Of a DNA stretch of 59,191 bases, positions 44,504 to 53,696 are shown piece after piece. The stretch covers positions 1 to 59,191 of the forward strand of contig JAKIZI010000009.1 of the NCBI GenBank assembly GCA_022708105.1, in the 5' to 3' direction. How positions within the stretch are numbered: the first letter of the stretch is position 1; each line of letters opens with the position of its first letter. The notes below the pieces were generated by a model that searched no databases, was not told the origin of the DNA, and saw only the letters and a program-made list of their open reading frames with translations. Made by a program: the position numbers and the translations under genes. Source of the stretch: Bacteroidota bacterium (lineage in GTDB: Bacteria; Bacteroidota; Bacteroidia; Bacteroidales; WCHB1-69).

Positions 44504-45583
44504 ATGAATATGAAAGAGAAAGAAATAGGAGAATTATTTAAGGAGACATTTAAAGATTTTAAGGCTCAACCGTCGGATGAGTTATGGACAAAGATTTCTG
44601 AAAATAAGAATCTCAAAGCCTATAATGTAAGAAAGAAATTTTTGAACCCCAAGACTTTAAGTTTTACTATTGGAAGTGTTGGCTTGTTCGTGGCGGCACT
44701 TTTCTATTTTATATCCCCGGAAACGAAATTGATAAATCAAGAGCAACTTCCTGTTACGCCGGAGTATTTGCAAACAACGCTAATTGACAAAGATTCAGCA
44801 TGTTTGAATATTCAGGCGGCAATGAAGACAGAAGAAAATAACCATGTAGCGACTTCTAAAACCAGAGTAATTTCAACTGATACGAAATCAGGTGAAATTA
44901 CTCATCAAAATAGCTCTGTAAATAAAGATATTGCAGATGATTCACAGATGCTACCTTCGACTCCTGTTTCGATTACGATGATTGCCCCTTCCACCTCGCA
45001 AGATGAAGCGATAGAAGAATTTATCAAACCTGCGAATCTGAACAAACCTACAGAATCCAATTTATTACCCATTCCGTTTTCAGGGGACCCCCATTCCGCA
45101 TTGTTGCAATATAGCCGCGATACGGCAGTGTGTAAAAATTCAAAAGTAGTCTTATTTGTAAAAAATTCATTAAATGTACAATGGCAGATTGGCGTACAAG
45201 CAACTACACTTGAAATTTACCCCGAAGAAAGTGACATCTATTATGTTGATGTACTCAAACCAGACGGGAAAGATACTACATTGGCTATTCGGGTGGATGT
45301 TTTTGACTGCGGACTATATATTCCCAATGCGTTTACTCCGAATGGAGATGGAATTAATGACCAATTTAAAGTGGAAGCTCCGATGGATATCACGAATTTC
45401 ACTCTATCCATTTTTGAAACTTCCGGAAGACTAATATTTAACACTCATAATATTAATAAAGGTTGGGACGGAACCTACGAAGGGAAAAAATCTCCTTCTG
45501 GTGCATATCTTTATATCATAACATACACGGATCGTATAGGCGAAAAACACTATGAAAAAGGACAAATTGTTCTATATCGATAA
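44504..45583 (+). CDS. Anti-sigma-like membrane protein with CHU_C (T9SS type B) C-terminal domain
   Basis: 359 residues. The first 35 (LFKETFKDFKAQPSDELWTK) match the cytoplasmic segment of Bacteroidota ECF-associated membrane proteins. One transmembrane helix follows (about 50-71), then a Ser/Thr-rich linker (80-200), an Ig/PKD-like piece (about 210-268, starting DTAVCKNSKVVLFV) and a CHU_C domain (from about 269: YIPNAFTPNGDGINDQF, then GWDGTYEGKKSPSGAYLYII). CHU_C is normally the sorting tail of T9SS-secreted adhesins and is odd on a protein fixed in the inner membrane. It abuts the sigma gene. Confidence 0.85.
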   Translation: MNMKEKEIGELFKETFKDFKAQPSDELWTKISENKNLKAYNVRKKFLNPKTLSFTIGSVGLFVAALFYFISPETKLINQEQLPVTPEYLQTTLIDKDSACLNIQAAMKTEENNHVATSKTRVISTDTKSGEITHQNSSVNKDIADDSQMLPSTPVSITMIAPSTSQDEAIEEFIKPANLNKPTESNLLPIPFSGDPHSALLQYSRDTAVCKNSKVVLFVKNSLNVQWQIGVQATTLEIYPEESDIYYVDVLKPDGKDTTLAIRVDVFDCGLYIPNAFTPNGDGINDQFKVEAPMDITNFTLSIFETSGRLIFNTHNINKGWDGTYEGKKSPSGAYLYIITYTDRIGEKHYEKGQIVLYR

Positions 45584-45661
45584 GCAATCAGATGTAGATT
45601 GTCAGAGGATTTTAATTGTTACATTTTCATACTAATTAACTTGCTTTATCGTTATAAAAAA

Positions 45662-47683
45662 ATGATAAAAAAAATATCGCTTATCGGTTTATTTCTTACT
45701 ACCTTTTTGACGGGATTTTCACTCACTTCGCCTCAATTACGTTGTCTTGAAGTTGCCGATAATGGAAATGTTACTCTTCACTGGCTTACACCGACCGATA
45801 TTAGTGGGTTCGTACAGTATGAAATTTTCTATTCAACCAACCTCGCGGCACCGTTTACGCAAATTGCTACAATAGCCAACTCTTCAGTTACTCAATATTT
45901 ACATTCGGGAGCTAATGCCAATGGACAGAATTGTTATTATTACATAACCGCTATTTCTGCTTATTCTACTTTTTTTTCTGATACATTGGCCACAATTGAG
46001 CTATACTTGAGTAATCCAGGTAACGGTATTGCCATACTTAATTGGTCTCCTCCGATAAACCCGCCCTTGCCGACATATAATGTTAATTACAACGTAAATA
46101 AGGAATTTCCTTTTTTGGTTTGGCAATATGCAGGTCATACTCCTGCCCTTTCATTTCGTGATACCATTGATGTTTGTAATGCAACCATTGGATACCGCAT
46201 AGAATTGAGCGATGCTTCAGGCTGTCGCAATATTTCCCGACGGATTACGGATGTTTTTTCGGATATGACTCCCCCGAATATTTCTCCTTTGGATAGTGTT
46301 TCTGTGGATCTGAATAGCGGCAATGTTGTATTGGGCTGGAGCCCCTCGCCTGCATCAGATGCGATTGCATATATTATCTATTATGAAGATGATAATCTGT
46401 GGATTCCGGTAGATACTCTTTACGGGCTTAATAATACTTTTTGGACAGATTATGAGCATGACCCCAATACCGCAATCCACCGATATCGAATTGCAGTTTT
46501 GGATAGTTGTCTCAACTCAAGTCCCATGTCTCCGGCACAAAGAAATATGCAAATTACGGCCACCTATGACCGTTGTGGACGGAAGGCATTTCTTTCATGG
46601 ACTCCCTATGAAAATATGACAGGTGGGTTGGAAAAGTATGAAATTTACTATACGGTTGATAGTGGAAATGTTCTTTATGCAGGTTTTACAGATGCCTCTA
46701 CGCGTAATTTCACTTTTGAAAATCTAATTCCGGAAAGTACGTATTGCTTTTTTGTGAAAGCGGTGAATCAACAAGGTGCGATCACAGCCTCTTCTACTCG
46801 TTTTTGCTTTCTGTATGCCGTGCAAGATAATAACGATTTTGTTTATATCCGTTCCGTTTCTGTTACCGAAGATGAAACAATTGCAATTAAGGTTTATACA
46901 GGAGCAACGACCGGTTTTGCCGGGGTTCACCTATATCGCAGTGTTGATTCGGCAACGGCATTCGAACATCTCGATTTTCTGAATTATAATGGATCTGACA
47001 CCTATACTTTTGAAGATCGTGACGTTAAAGTTCATTACCAAACCTATCACTATAAAGCTGTTATTGAAAATGACTGTTTTATGGAAACAGCCGAATCCAA
47101 TATTGCCCATAATATATTATTGATGGCAAAGACAGAGAATTATGTTAATTTTTTGAATTGGAGTGACTACGACGGATGGAATGGATCTGTGGATTTCTAT
47201 TCAATTCAACGAAAGGATGAGGTCAGTACTTCTTATCAGGAAGTTGGGACAACTGCTCGAGGTATTACTCGTCATGATGATAATGTGATTAACTATCCTC
47301 GTGCCGGAAACCAGTTTATTTATCGAATTGAAGCCACCGAAACTGGTCCGAATGATTATGGATTTAATGACATAAGTTATTCCAATGAAGTTATTGCTTA
47401 TCAAAAACCTATTGTTTATATCCCGAATGCATTTCGTCCTAAGGGGGGAATTACCAAAATATTTAAACCCTTTAACTCTTTTGTTTCTACAACCGACTAT
47501 TCATTTTTTATATTTTCCAGAGAAGGAACACTGATTTTTGAGACACACGACCCCGAAGAGGGATGGAACGGACAAGATGTGAATGATTTTGTTCAAGGCG
47601 GGGTCTATATTTACAAAGTACAATTCTCTTATGGCAAAGATGAATATTTTGAAGCCATCGGTAGTGTTACGGTAATTCGTTAA
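45662..47683 (+). CDS. Secreted fibronectin-type protein with T9SS type B sorting domain
   Basis: 673 residues from the ATG at 45662, which starts a clean signal peptide (MIKKISLIGLFLTTFLTGFS); the upstream in-frame TTG is not needed. At least four fibronectin type III-like domains follow (units such as GNVTLHWLTPTDISGFVQYE and NVVLGWSPSPASDAIAYIIY). The last ~85 residues are a CHU_C domain (YIPNAFRPKGG, GWNGQDVNDFVQGGVYIYKV), in which the usual TPNGDGIND loop is altered. It is expected at the cell surface or in the medium. It follows the anti-sigma-like gene by 78 bases. Confidence 0.87.
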   Translation: MIKKISLIGLFLTTFLTGFSLTSPQLRCLEVADNGNVTLHWLTPTDISGFVQYEIFYSTNLAAPFTQIATIANSSVTQYLHSGANANGQNCYYYITAISAYSTFFSDTLATIELYLSNPGNGIAILNWSPPINPPLPTYNVNYNVNKEFPFLVWQYAGHTPALSFRDTIDVCNATIGYRIELSDASGCRNISRRITDVFSDMTPPNISPLDSVSVDLNSGNVVLGWSPSPASDAIAYIIYYEDDNLWIPVDTLYGLNNTFWTDYEHDPNTAIHRYRIAVLDSCLNSSPMSPAQRNMQITATYDRCGRKAFLSWTPYENMTGGLEKYEIYYTVDSGNVLYAGFTDASTRNFTFENLIPESTYCFFVKAVNQQGAITASSTRFCFLYAVQDNNDFVYIRSVSVTEDETIAIKVYTGATTGFAGVHLYRSVDSATAFEHLDFLNYNGSDTYTFEDRDVKVHYQTYHYKAVIENDCFMETAESNIAHNILLMAKTENYVNFLNWSDYDGWNGSVDFYSIQRKDEVSTSYQEVGTTARGITRHDDNVINYPRAGNQFIYRIEATETGPNDYGFNDISYSNEVIAYQKPIVYIPNAFRPKGGITKIFKPFNSFVSTTDYSFFIFSREGTLIFETHDPEEGWNGQDVNDFVQGGVYIYKVQFSYGKDEYFEAIGSVTVIR

Positions 47684-47710
47684 TTTATTTCTACCTATTA
47701 ATTTTTTCTC

Positions 47711-47718
47711 TATTTTTG
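47711..47718 (+). promoter_or_regulatory. Predicted promoter of mutS2
   Basis: TATTTTTG at 47711-47718, with a TTTC 19 bases upstream in place of the -33 TTTG, 32 bases before the mutS2 ATG. Confidence 0.5.
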
Positions 47719-47750
47719 TAACATCAAAAATATCAATTATTTATCATAAT

Positions 47751-50207
47751 ATGATTTATCCGGACTCATTTGAAGATAAAATAGGTTTTAACACTATTCG
47801 AGAACTAATTAAATCGCAATGTATCAGTGATATGGGGAAGCTCCAAGTGGAGCAGATGACTTATCATACCGAAGAAGAGGTTATTCTGGATTTACTTGAA
47901 AAAACAGATGAATTTCGTTCTGTTTTGCTGTTTGAAGATTCCTTTCCTGCCCAAGATTATTTCAATATGGAACACATTTATGCATCCATTCATATTGAGG
48001 GGTCTTTTATTGAAATTGAAGATTTGGCAAAATTACGCTGTGTGATTCAAGCAATTATTCAAGCAGTAGTCTATTTTCGTATTCGTCATGAAGAAGGAAA
48101 ATTTCCAAAATTGTGGAGCCTTTGTGAGCCTATTATCTTAGAAAAAACTCTTTTGGAATCAATTAATTTGATTTTAGACAGTAAAGGTAATATTCGCGAT
48201 AACGCATCCGACCGATTGGCACAAATTAAACGCGATATTCGGAAAATATCGGGAGAGGCAGATCGGAAAATCAGAAAGTTACTCCAACTTGCCAAACAAG
48301 ACGGATTTGTGAAGGAAGATGCCGAGATGACCATTCGTAACGGTCGACTCTGTATCCCTGTTGCAGCAGCATATAAACGAAAATTACAGGGTTTTATTCA
48401 CGATGAATCTGCAACCGGACAAACAGTTTTTATTGAACCTACAGAAGTTTTTGATGCAAACAATGAACTTCGCGACCTCTTGAATGCAGAAAAACGAGAG
48501 ATTATTCGTATTTTGACCGAAATTACGGATGAAATAAGGCCGTCTTTACCCAATTTACTGCTCGGGCAAGAATTTTTAGGATTGATTGACTTTATAAGGG
48601 CAAAAGCTAAATTCTCCATAACATGTCGTGCAATTAAGCCCCACCTGTTCTCTAAACCTTTGATTAATTGGCAACAAGCAATACACCCTCTTCTGTTTTT
48701 GAATTTTAAAGAATCAGGAAAAACAGTACAACCTCTTGATATTGAATTAAATGAAAAAGGACGAATTCTAATCATTTCAGGGCCGAATGCAGGAGGGAAA
48801 TCGGTTTGTCTTAAAACGGTAGGATTGCTCCAATACATGCTTCAAACCGGTATGTTAGTGCCAATGAAAGAGACTTCTGATATGGGTATTTTCTCTGATT
48901 TTTTTATTGATATCGGAGATGAACAGTCTATTGATAATGATTTGAGCACCTATAGTTCTCATCTTACCAATTTACACATGATGATTCAGAACTTGAATGC
49001 GTCATCGCTATTTCTTATTGATGAGTTTGGTTCGGGTACTGAACCCACTTTAGGGGGCGCCATGGCCGAAGCTATTTTGGAGGCAATTTATCAAACCGAT
49101 TGTTATGGGATTATCACCACCCACTACGGAAATTTGAAAATGTTTCCCGATCGTTTTCCCGAAGCTATTAATGGGGCTATGCTCTATGATACTCGGGCGA
49201 TGAAACCGCTTTTTATGCTTAAAATTGGCAAGCCGGGAAGTTCGTTTACTTATGAAATAGCTCGTCTTATTGGACTTCCGGAAGATATTATCCATTCCGC
49301 TACCCAAAAATCGGGAACCGCTCAAATTGACTATGAACGAAAATTGGAAGAGATTGAAAACGAGAAAATTGAGATTGAAACACGATTACGACTAGTACAA
49401 GCGGCCGATGAGCAATTGGCAACTATGATTGCCGATTATCAATATAAGTTTAATGAACTGGATAAACAACGAAAAGAGATATTATCTAAAGCTAAAAATC
49501 AAGCCACTACTATTATAGATAATGCAAATAAAATTATAGAAAAAACGATTCGGGAGATTAAAGAATCAAAGGCCGATGGTGTGAAAACGAAAGTGGCACG
49601 CGAAGAGATTAAAGTGCTAAAAAAAGAGTTGGAAAAACCAATTGATTCCATTGAAAAAGAGCCCGAAATACAAACCCTGATTCCGAAAAAAAGAAAAATA
49701 AATAAAGTAGTAAAACCGGAAAAACCCGAATCAACGGAGATCCGAATCGGGGATTTTGTATTTATTGAAAATATTCAGACGGTCGGGGAAGTAAAAGAAC
49801 TGCGCGGTGATGAGGTGGTCGTATCGTTCAATTCGATTTCCTTTAAGACAACCCTTAATAAAGTCGAGAAAATAAGCAAAAAAGAGGCGCGTGGCACCAT
49901 TAGGAGGGAAGGAACAAAATGGGATGGCAGTACACTTTCAGATACTCTTAATAAAAAAGTAGCAAACTTTAAATCTACAATTGATTTACGCGGCAAAAGA
50001 GCAGAAGAAGCCCTCAATGAATTGGATCTCTATTTGGACGAAGCAGTCCTTCTGAGCGTGCACGAAATTAAAATTCTGCACGGAAAAGGAAATGGAATCT
50101 TAAGAAGAGTTATTCGGGATTTCCTCTCAAAACGCAAGGAAGTGCTCTCGTTCAATGATGAACGGATTGAAATGGGAGGAGACGGAATTACGGTAGTCGC
50201 CTTGTAA
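47751..50207 (+). CDS. mutS2: MutS2 endonuclease / ribosome rescue ATPase
   Basis: 818 residues. The ATPase has Walker A GPNAGGKSVCLKTVG (about 344-358), DIGDEQSIDNDLSTYSSHL and the Walker B region LIDEFGSGTEPTLGG. A coiled coil follows (YERKLEEIENEKIEIETRLR), a KOW-like piece (GDFVFIENIQTVGEVKEL) and a C-terminal Smr domain (IDLRGKRAEEALNELDLYLD to LHGKGNGILRRVI). MutS2 limits homologous recombination and, in Bacillus, splits collided ribosomes. The mismatch-recognition domain of MutS is absent, as expected. Confidence 0.96.
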   Translation: MIYPDSFEDKIGFNTIRELIKSQCISDMGKLQVEQMTYHTEEEVILDLLEKTDEFRSVLLFEDSFPAQDYFNMEHIYASIHIEGSFIEIEDLAKLRCVIQAIIQAVVYFRIRHEEGKFPKLWSLCEPIILEKTLLESINLILDSKGNIRDNASDRLAQIKRDIRKISGEADRKIRKLLQLAKQDGFVKEDAEMTIRNGRLCIPVAAAYKRKLQGFIHDESATGQTVFIEPTEVFDANNELRDLLNAEKREIIRILTEITDEIRPSLPNLLLGQEFLGLIDFIRAKAKFSITCRAIKPHLFSKPLINWQQAIHPLLFLNFKESGKTVQPLDIELNEKGRILIISGPNAGGKSVCLKTVGLLQYMLQTGMLVPMKETSDMGIFSDFFIDIGDEQSIDNDLSTYSSHLTNLHMMIQNLNASSLFLIDEFGSGTEPTLGGAMAEAILEAIYQTDCYGIITTHYGNLKMFPDRFPEAINGAMLYDTRAMKPLFMLKIGKPGSSFTYEIARLIGLPEDIIHSATQKSGTAQIDYERKLEEIENEKIEIETRLRLVQAADEQLATMIADYQYKFNELDKQRKEILSKAKNQATTIIDNANKIIEKTIREIKESKADGVKTKVAREEIKVLKKELEKPIDSIEKEPEIQTLIPKKRKINKVVKPEKPESTEIRIGDFVFIENIQTVGEVKELRGDEVVVSFNSISFKTTLNKVEKISKKEARGTIRREGTKWDGSTLSDTLNKKVANFKSTIDLRGKRAEEALNELDLYLDEAVLLSVHEIKILHGKGNGILRRVIRDFLSKRKEVLSFNDERIEMGGDGITVVAL

Positions 50208-50368
50208 TCGTTTTATTTTTTGTTTTCCCAATAGATAAAATCAGATACTTAATTATCTTAATTTTTTTTATTTTTCTTGGTGATTATTTTTTTCGGACAC
50301 CATAAGATGATAATAAATTGATCATAAAAACAAATCATTGAAAAATAATAAAATAATAAAAAAATATA
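50208..50368. other. AT-rich intergenic stretch
   Basis: Between mutS2 and the aminotransferase. Very AT-rich with several A and T runs. No gene, strong hairpin or RNA signature is seen apart from the promoter at its right end. Confidence 0.5.
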
Positions 50369-50401
50369 TTTGAAATTTGAACAAAAAAACGTGTAAATTT
50401 G
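50369..50401 (+). promoter_or_regulatory. Predicted promoter of the aspartate aminotransferase
   Basis: TTTG at 50369-50372 and TAAATTTG at 50394-50401 are 21 bases apart, within the Bacteroidota -33/-7 spacing, with 39 bases to the ATG at 50441. Confidence 0.55.
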
Positions 50402-50440
50402 CAGCAGCAATAGAGCAAAATAAACAACTAAAAATATAAT

Positions 50441-51673
50441 ATGGAAACATTAGCACACCGAGTTTTAACCATGGCTGAGTCTGAAACTTTGGCCATGACA
50501 CGAATTGCACGCGAGCTCAGAGAGACAGGAAAAGATGTCATTAGTTTGAGTATTGGCGAGCCGGATTTCAACACGCCCGAAGAAATTAAAGATTTTGCCA
50601 AGCAGGCAATTGATGAAAATTGGACGCATTATCCTCCGGTACCGGGATATCCGGAATTAAGAAAAGCCATTAGTCTTAAGTTTAAACGTGACAATAATTT
50701 GGATTATACTCCCGAACAAATTATCGTATCAACCGGAGCCAAGCAATCCATCTTTCAGGTCGTTATGAGTTTGGTAAATCCCGGAGATGAGGTAATTATT
50801 CCTGCTCCTTATTGGGTTTCCTATAAAGAAATTGTGAAAGTTGCCGAAGGAAATATTATTTACATCCCGACCAAAATTGAAAATGATTTCAAAGTTTCTC
50901 CTCAAGAGTTAAGGGATGCTATTACCCCTAGGACCAAATTGATTATGTTCAGCAGTCCTTCGAATCCTACGGGAATGTTGTATACCAAAGAAGAGTTGAA
51001 AGCCATTGCAGAGGTAGTCAAAGAACATCCGCAAGTTATCATCATGGCAGATGAAATCTATGAACATATCAATTTTCACGGAAAGCATGAGAGTATTGCT
51101 CAATTTGATTTTATCAAAGAACAAGTCGTAACGGTCAACGGAGTAGCTAAAGGCTTTGCCATGACCGGTTGGCGTATTGGGTTTATCGGAGCTCCTTTAT
51201 ATATTGCTCAAGCTTGTAATAAATTACAGGGGCAAGTTACTTCTGCTACTTGTTCTATTGCCCAACGTGCCGTGATCAAAGCTATGGAAATGGATCCACA
51301 GCAATCGAAAGATATTATTAATATGCGTAATATTTTTCAACAGAGAAGAGATATGATGTATGAATTATTAAAAGAGATTCCGGGATTCAAATTACGGATG
51401 CCTCAAGGTGCATTTTATTTCTTTCCCGAAGTTTCTTCTTTATTTGGAAAACACGTTGCGAAGGATACTCTTTTTGCCAAAACATACAAAAAAACTATTA
51501 TTGAGAACTCAACCGATCTTTGTATGTATTTGTTGTATGATGCCAATGTTGCTTTAGTACAAGGTATTGCTTTTGGGGATGATAATTGTATTAGATTATC
51601 TTATGCAACATCTGAAGATAAATTAAAAGAAGCGGTAAAAAGAATTAAAGAAGCTATTTTAGCGTTAAATTAA
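50441..51673 (+). CDS. Pyridoxal phosphate aminotransferase, aspartate aminotransferase type
   Basis: 410 residues of fold type I, class I aminotransferase (I-gamma aspartate aminotransferase-like). SLSIGEPDFNTPEEIKDFA, WTHYPPVPGYPELRKAIS, ISTGAKQSIFQ-like VSTGAKQSIFQV, FSSPSNPTGMLYTKEEL, the PLP lysine K237 in NGVAKGFAMTGWRIGFIG, and the C-terminal DNCIRLSYATSEDKL are all visible. It would interconvert aspartate and glutamate; side activity with other amino acids is possible. Its stop lies one base from the stop of the convergent alanine dehydrogenase relic. Confidence 0.93.
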   Translation: METLAHRVLTMAESETLAMTRIARELRETGKDVISLSIGEPDFNTPEEIKDFAKQAIDENWTHYPPVPGYPELRKAISLKFKRDNNLDYTPEQIIVSTGAKQSIFQVVMSLVNPGDEVIIPAPYWVSYKEIVKVAEGNIIYIPTKIENDFKVSPQELRDAITPRTKLIMFSSPSNPTGMLYTKEELKAIAEVVKEHPQVIIMADEIYEHINFHGKHESIAQFDFIKEQVVTVNGVAKGFAMTGWRIGFIGAPLYIAQACNKLQGQVTSATCSIAQRAVIKAMEMDPQQSKDIINMRNIFQQRRDMMYELLKEIPGFKLRMPQGAFYFFPEVSSLFGKHVAKDTLFAKTYKKTIIENSTDLCMYLLYDANVALVQGIAFGDDNCIRLSYATSEDKLKEAVKRIKEAILALN

Positions 51674-51674
51674 T

Positions 51675-52373
51675 TTAATTCCAATTCCAGCAGAGTAAAA
51701 GGATATCCTGCCATTTTAAGTTATGTTTTTCTGCAAATTCTCGGTGGGTAAGAATTCCGTTATAACAATAAATACTTTGAAGAATAGCGGGATTCGTTTG
51801 AATGGCGAAGCGAATACGATTAAACATCAGGACAATCAGAAAGGGTAAAAGAAATTCTGTAAATGCGATTTGACGTGCTTTTTCCCCAAGGATGTTGTTT
51901 TGCATATTTTCGAGAATAATATGCCCATCTCTATCTGTAATAAGATTCAAAGCCAAAGCATTAACCTTTGCTTTTACCATCATTTCCGCATCAGAGGTTG
52001 TCATTTTATTGAAATCCACACAAGAAATAAGGGTTTGCCCTTCTTTTATTAAGGAGAGTTCTTCAAAAGTAAAATTCGATATTTTTAATACAATATTTGC
52101 TGTTTGAATTACACTTTGTGTGTCATCGAACAATTCGGCTCCTTCGTCGGCATAATCCAGGTCGTGGAACCCCCATTTTTCACCGACTCCTCGTTGCATC
52201 AAAACGGAAACATGATTTTCAGTTAGTTTTGCCACCATATCAGGAGAAATCATCCAATTGTTTGTAGCAGAATCATTGTTCTTAAGAATCCCCAAATAGC
52301 AATTTGTAGTTGTTGGGGCAACACCAAACTGCTCTTCTTGAGGATTTAGTTCGAATAAGGGATTCTCGTTCAT
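51675..52373 (-). CDS. Alanine dehydrogenase-like protein lacking the NAD-binding domain
   Basis: 232 residues against about 370-400 in the family. Residues 1-155 follow the N-terminal AlaDH/PNT domain (SVLMQRGVGEKWGFHDLDYA, ANIVLKISNFTFEELSLIKE, ALNLITDRDG). The text then jumps to the family's last ~60 residues (TEFLLPFLIVLM, SIYCYNGILTHREFAEKHNL). The whole Rossmann domain is missing, in frame. The substrate-binding Arg region near the start is also changed (GILKNNDSATNNWMISP). It cannot be a normal dehydrogenase. The ATG overlaps the tsaE stop (TGATG); a GTG one codon earlier is possible. Confidence 0.75.
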   Translation of the reverse strand: MNENPLFELNPQEEQFGVAPTTTNCYLGILKNNDSATNNWMISPDMVAKLTENHVSVLMQRGVGEKWGFHDLDYADEGAELFDDTQSVIQTANIVLKISNFTFEELSLIKEGQTLISCVDFNKMTTSDAEMMVKAKVNALALNLITDRDGHIILENMQNNILGEKARQIAFTEFLLPFLIVLMFNRIRFAIQTNPAILQSIYCYNGILTHREFAEKHNLKWQDILLLCWNWN

Positions 52374-52801
52374 CACACTCTTTTTTCTTCGGTAATAGTA
52401 AAAATTCGGTTAAAATGAACATCGGTTTCAATAATAATTTTGACATATTCATCGGGAAGCAATTCTGCGATTTTCTCAGTCCATTCAATAAAACAATAAG
52501 CCCTACTATATAAATAATCTTCAAAACCAATTTCCATTGCTTCCTTAAGTTCGTTAATACGATAAAAATCGAAATGAAAAATAGGATCTTTCTTATCGGT
52601 CAGATACTCATTGATTATCGAGAATGTTGGACTTGATGTCACGTCATGAGCCCCCAGTTGTTGGCACAGTACTTTAATAAAAGTGGTCTTACCTACCCCC
52701 ATATCCCCAAAAAAGCCAAAAATTCTTGAATCGGGATAAGTTTCTAACAACTTTGATGCTACTTTTGGAAGATCTTTCTCAGATTTGGCTATAAGATTCA
52801 T
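52373..52801 (-). CDS. tsaE: tRNA t6A biosynthesis ATPase TsaE
   Basis: 142 residues. TsaE is the small P-loop ATPase that cycles the TsaB-TsaD complex in t6A synthesis. Walker A is GDMGVGKTTFIK (32-43), followed by VTSSPTFSIINEY and IFHFDFYRI, with EWTEKIAELLP near the end, all typical. It overlaps the alanine dehydrogenase relic downstream and follows the kinase gene after nine bases. Confidence 0.95.
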   Translation of the reverse strand: MNLIAKSEKDLPKVASKLLETYPDSRIFGFFGDMGVGKTTFIKVLCQQLGAHDVTSSPTFSIINEYLTDKKDPIFHFDFYRINELKEAMEIGFEDYLYSRAYCFIEWTEKIAELLPDEYVKIIIETDVHFNRIFTITEEKRV

Positions 52802-52810
52802 ATTCTATTT

Positions 52811-53671
52811 TTAGTTATCGTTTAAGTATTGTTTGATGAGGCGAGGCATGGGCGCTGCTTCAATAAGGCCCATCTCAATAGAATTTTGTGCTGCAACTTG
52901 AGTAATCAAAGTGCGAAAATGGTAAGCGATAGCACCAAGGATATTTAACTTATATTTTTTATAATCAGGAGAATAATCAAGATTTAATTGAAGAAATTCT
53001 TGAAAATTTTGAGTACAAATTTTGAGTATAAATGGGTTTTCAATTTGTTCCATCATATAGGGGGCAAAAGAAGACATAAATCTATTCGGATTGGGTTGTC
53101 GGTACAATTTTTCCAGAACCAGTGCAGGGGAAAGCTGGTGTTTATATTCAAAATCTTGTTTCAGTTCAGTTGGCATTTGATTCATCAAGTAAGATTTAAG
53201 GAGTTTTTTCCCCAACGAAGTTCCACTTCCTTCGTCACCAAGAAGGTATCCCGGAGAAGGCGTAGATAGAGTCATTTGTTGACCATCATAAAGACAAGAT
53301 GCGGAACCGGTACCGAGAATAGCTACCCAACCCGGATTTGTGCCACAGAGGGCATGGCAAGCCCCCACTAAGTCTGAATAAATACGGATAGTTGTATTTG
53401 GAAAATGATTAAATAAAATAGTTTTCAAATGAATTGTTTTATACTCATTAGCGCATCCGGCTCCGTAAAAAATTAATTCATCAAGTTGGTCAGGGGTAAT
53501 GGAAGAAAGACGCGAAACGACGATACTCACAATTTGTATAATCTCTTCTTCTGAACTATAGGTTACATTAATTCCGGATGTGTAAAAATGTTCCAACACT
53601 CCATCATTTCCGATTAAAGCCCATTCGGCTTTTGTTGCCCCACTATCCGCAAGAAGTCTATAACTTTCCAT
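52811..53671 (-). CDS. BadF/BadG-type ATPase, probable N-acetylglucosamine kinase
   Basis: 286 residues from the ATG at 53671; a TTG at 53692 is an unlikely start. Actin-like kinase of the BadF/BadG/BcrA family: phosphate-1 LLADSGATKAEWALIG, YGAGCANEYK, SDLVGACHALCG, ILGTGSASCLYDG and GYLLGDEGSGTSLGKK. The last is typical of eukaryote-like N-acetylglucosamine kinases that phosphorylate amino sugars for wall recycling. It is cytoplasmic. The true sugar is inferred. Confidence 0.85.
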   Translation of the reverse strand: MESYRLLADSGATKAEWALIGNDGVLEHFYTSGINVTYSSEEEIIQIVSIVVSRLSSITPDQLDELIFYGAGCANEYKTIHLKTILFNHFPNTTIRIYSDLVGACHALCGTNPGWVAILGTGSASCLYDGQQMTLSTPSPGYLLGDEGSGTSLGKKLLKSYLMNQMPTELKQDFEYKHQLSPALVLEKLYRQPNPNRFMSSFAPYMMEQIENPFILKICTQNFQEFLQLNLDYSPDYKKYKLNILGAIAYHFRTLITQVAAQNSIEMGLIEAAPMPRLIKQYLNDN

Positions 53672-53696
53672 ATTATTTAAATTAACAACCAAATAT

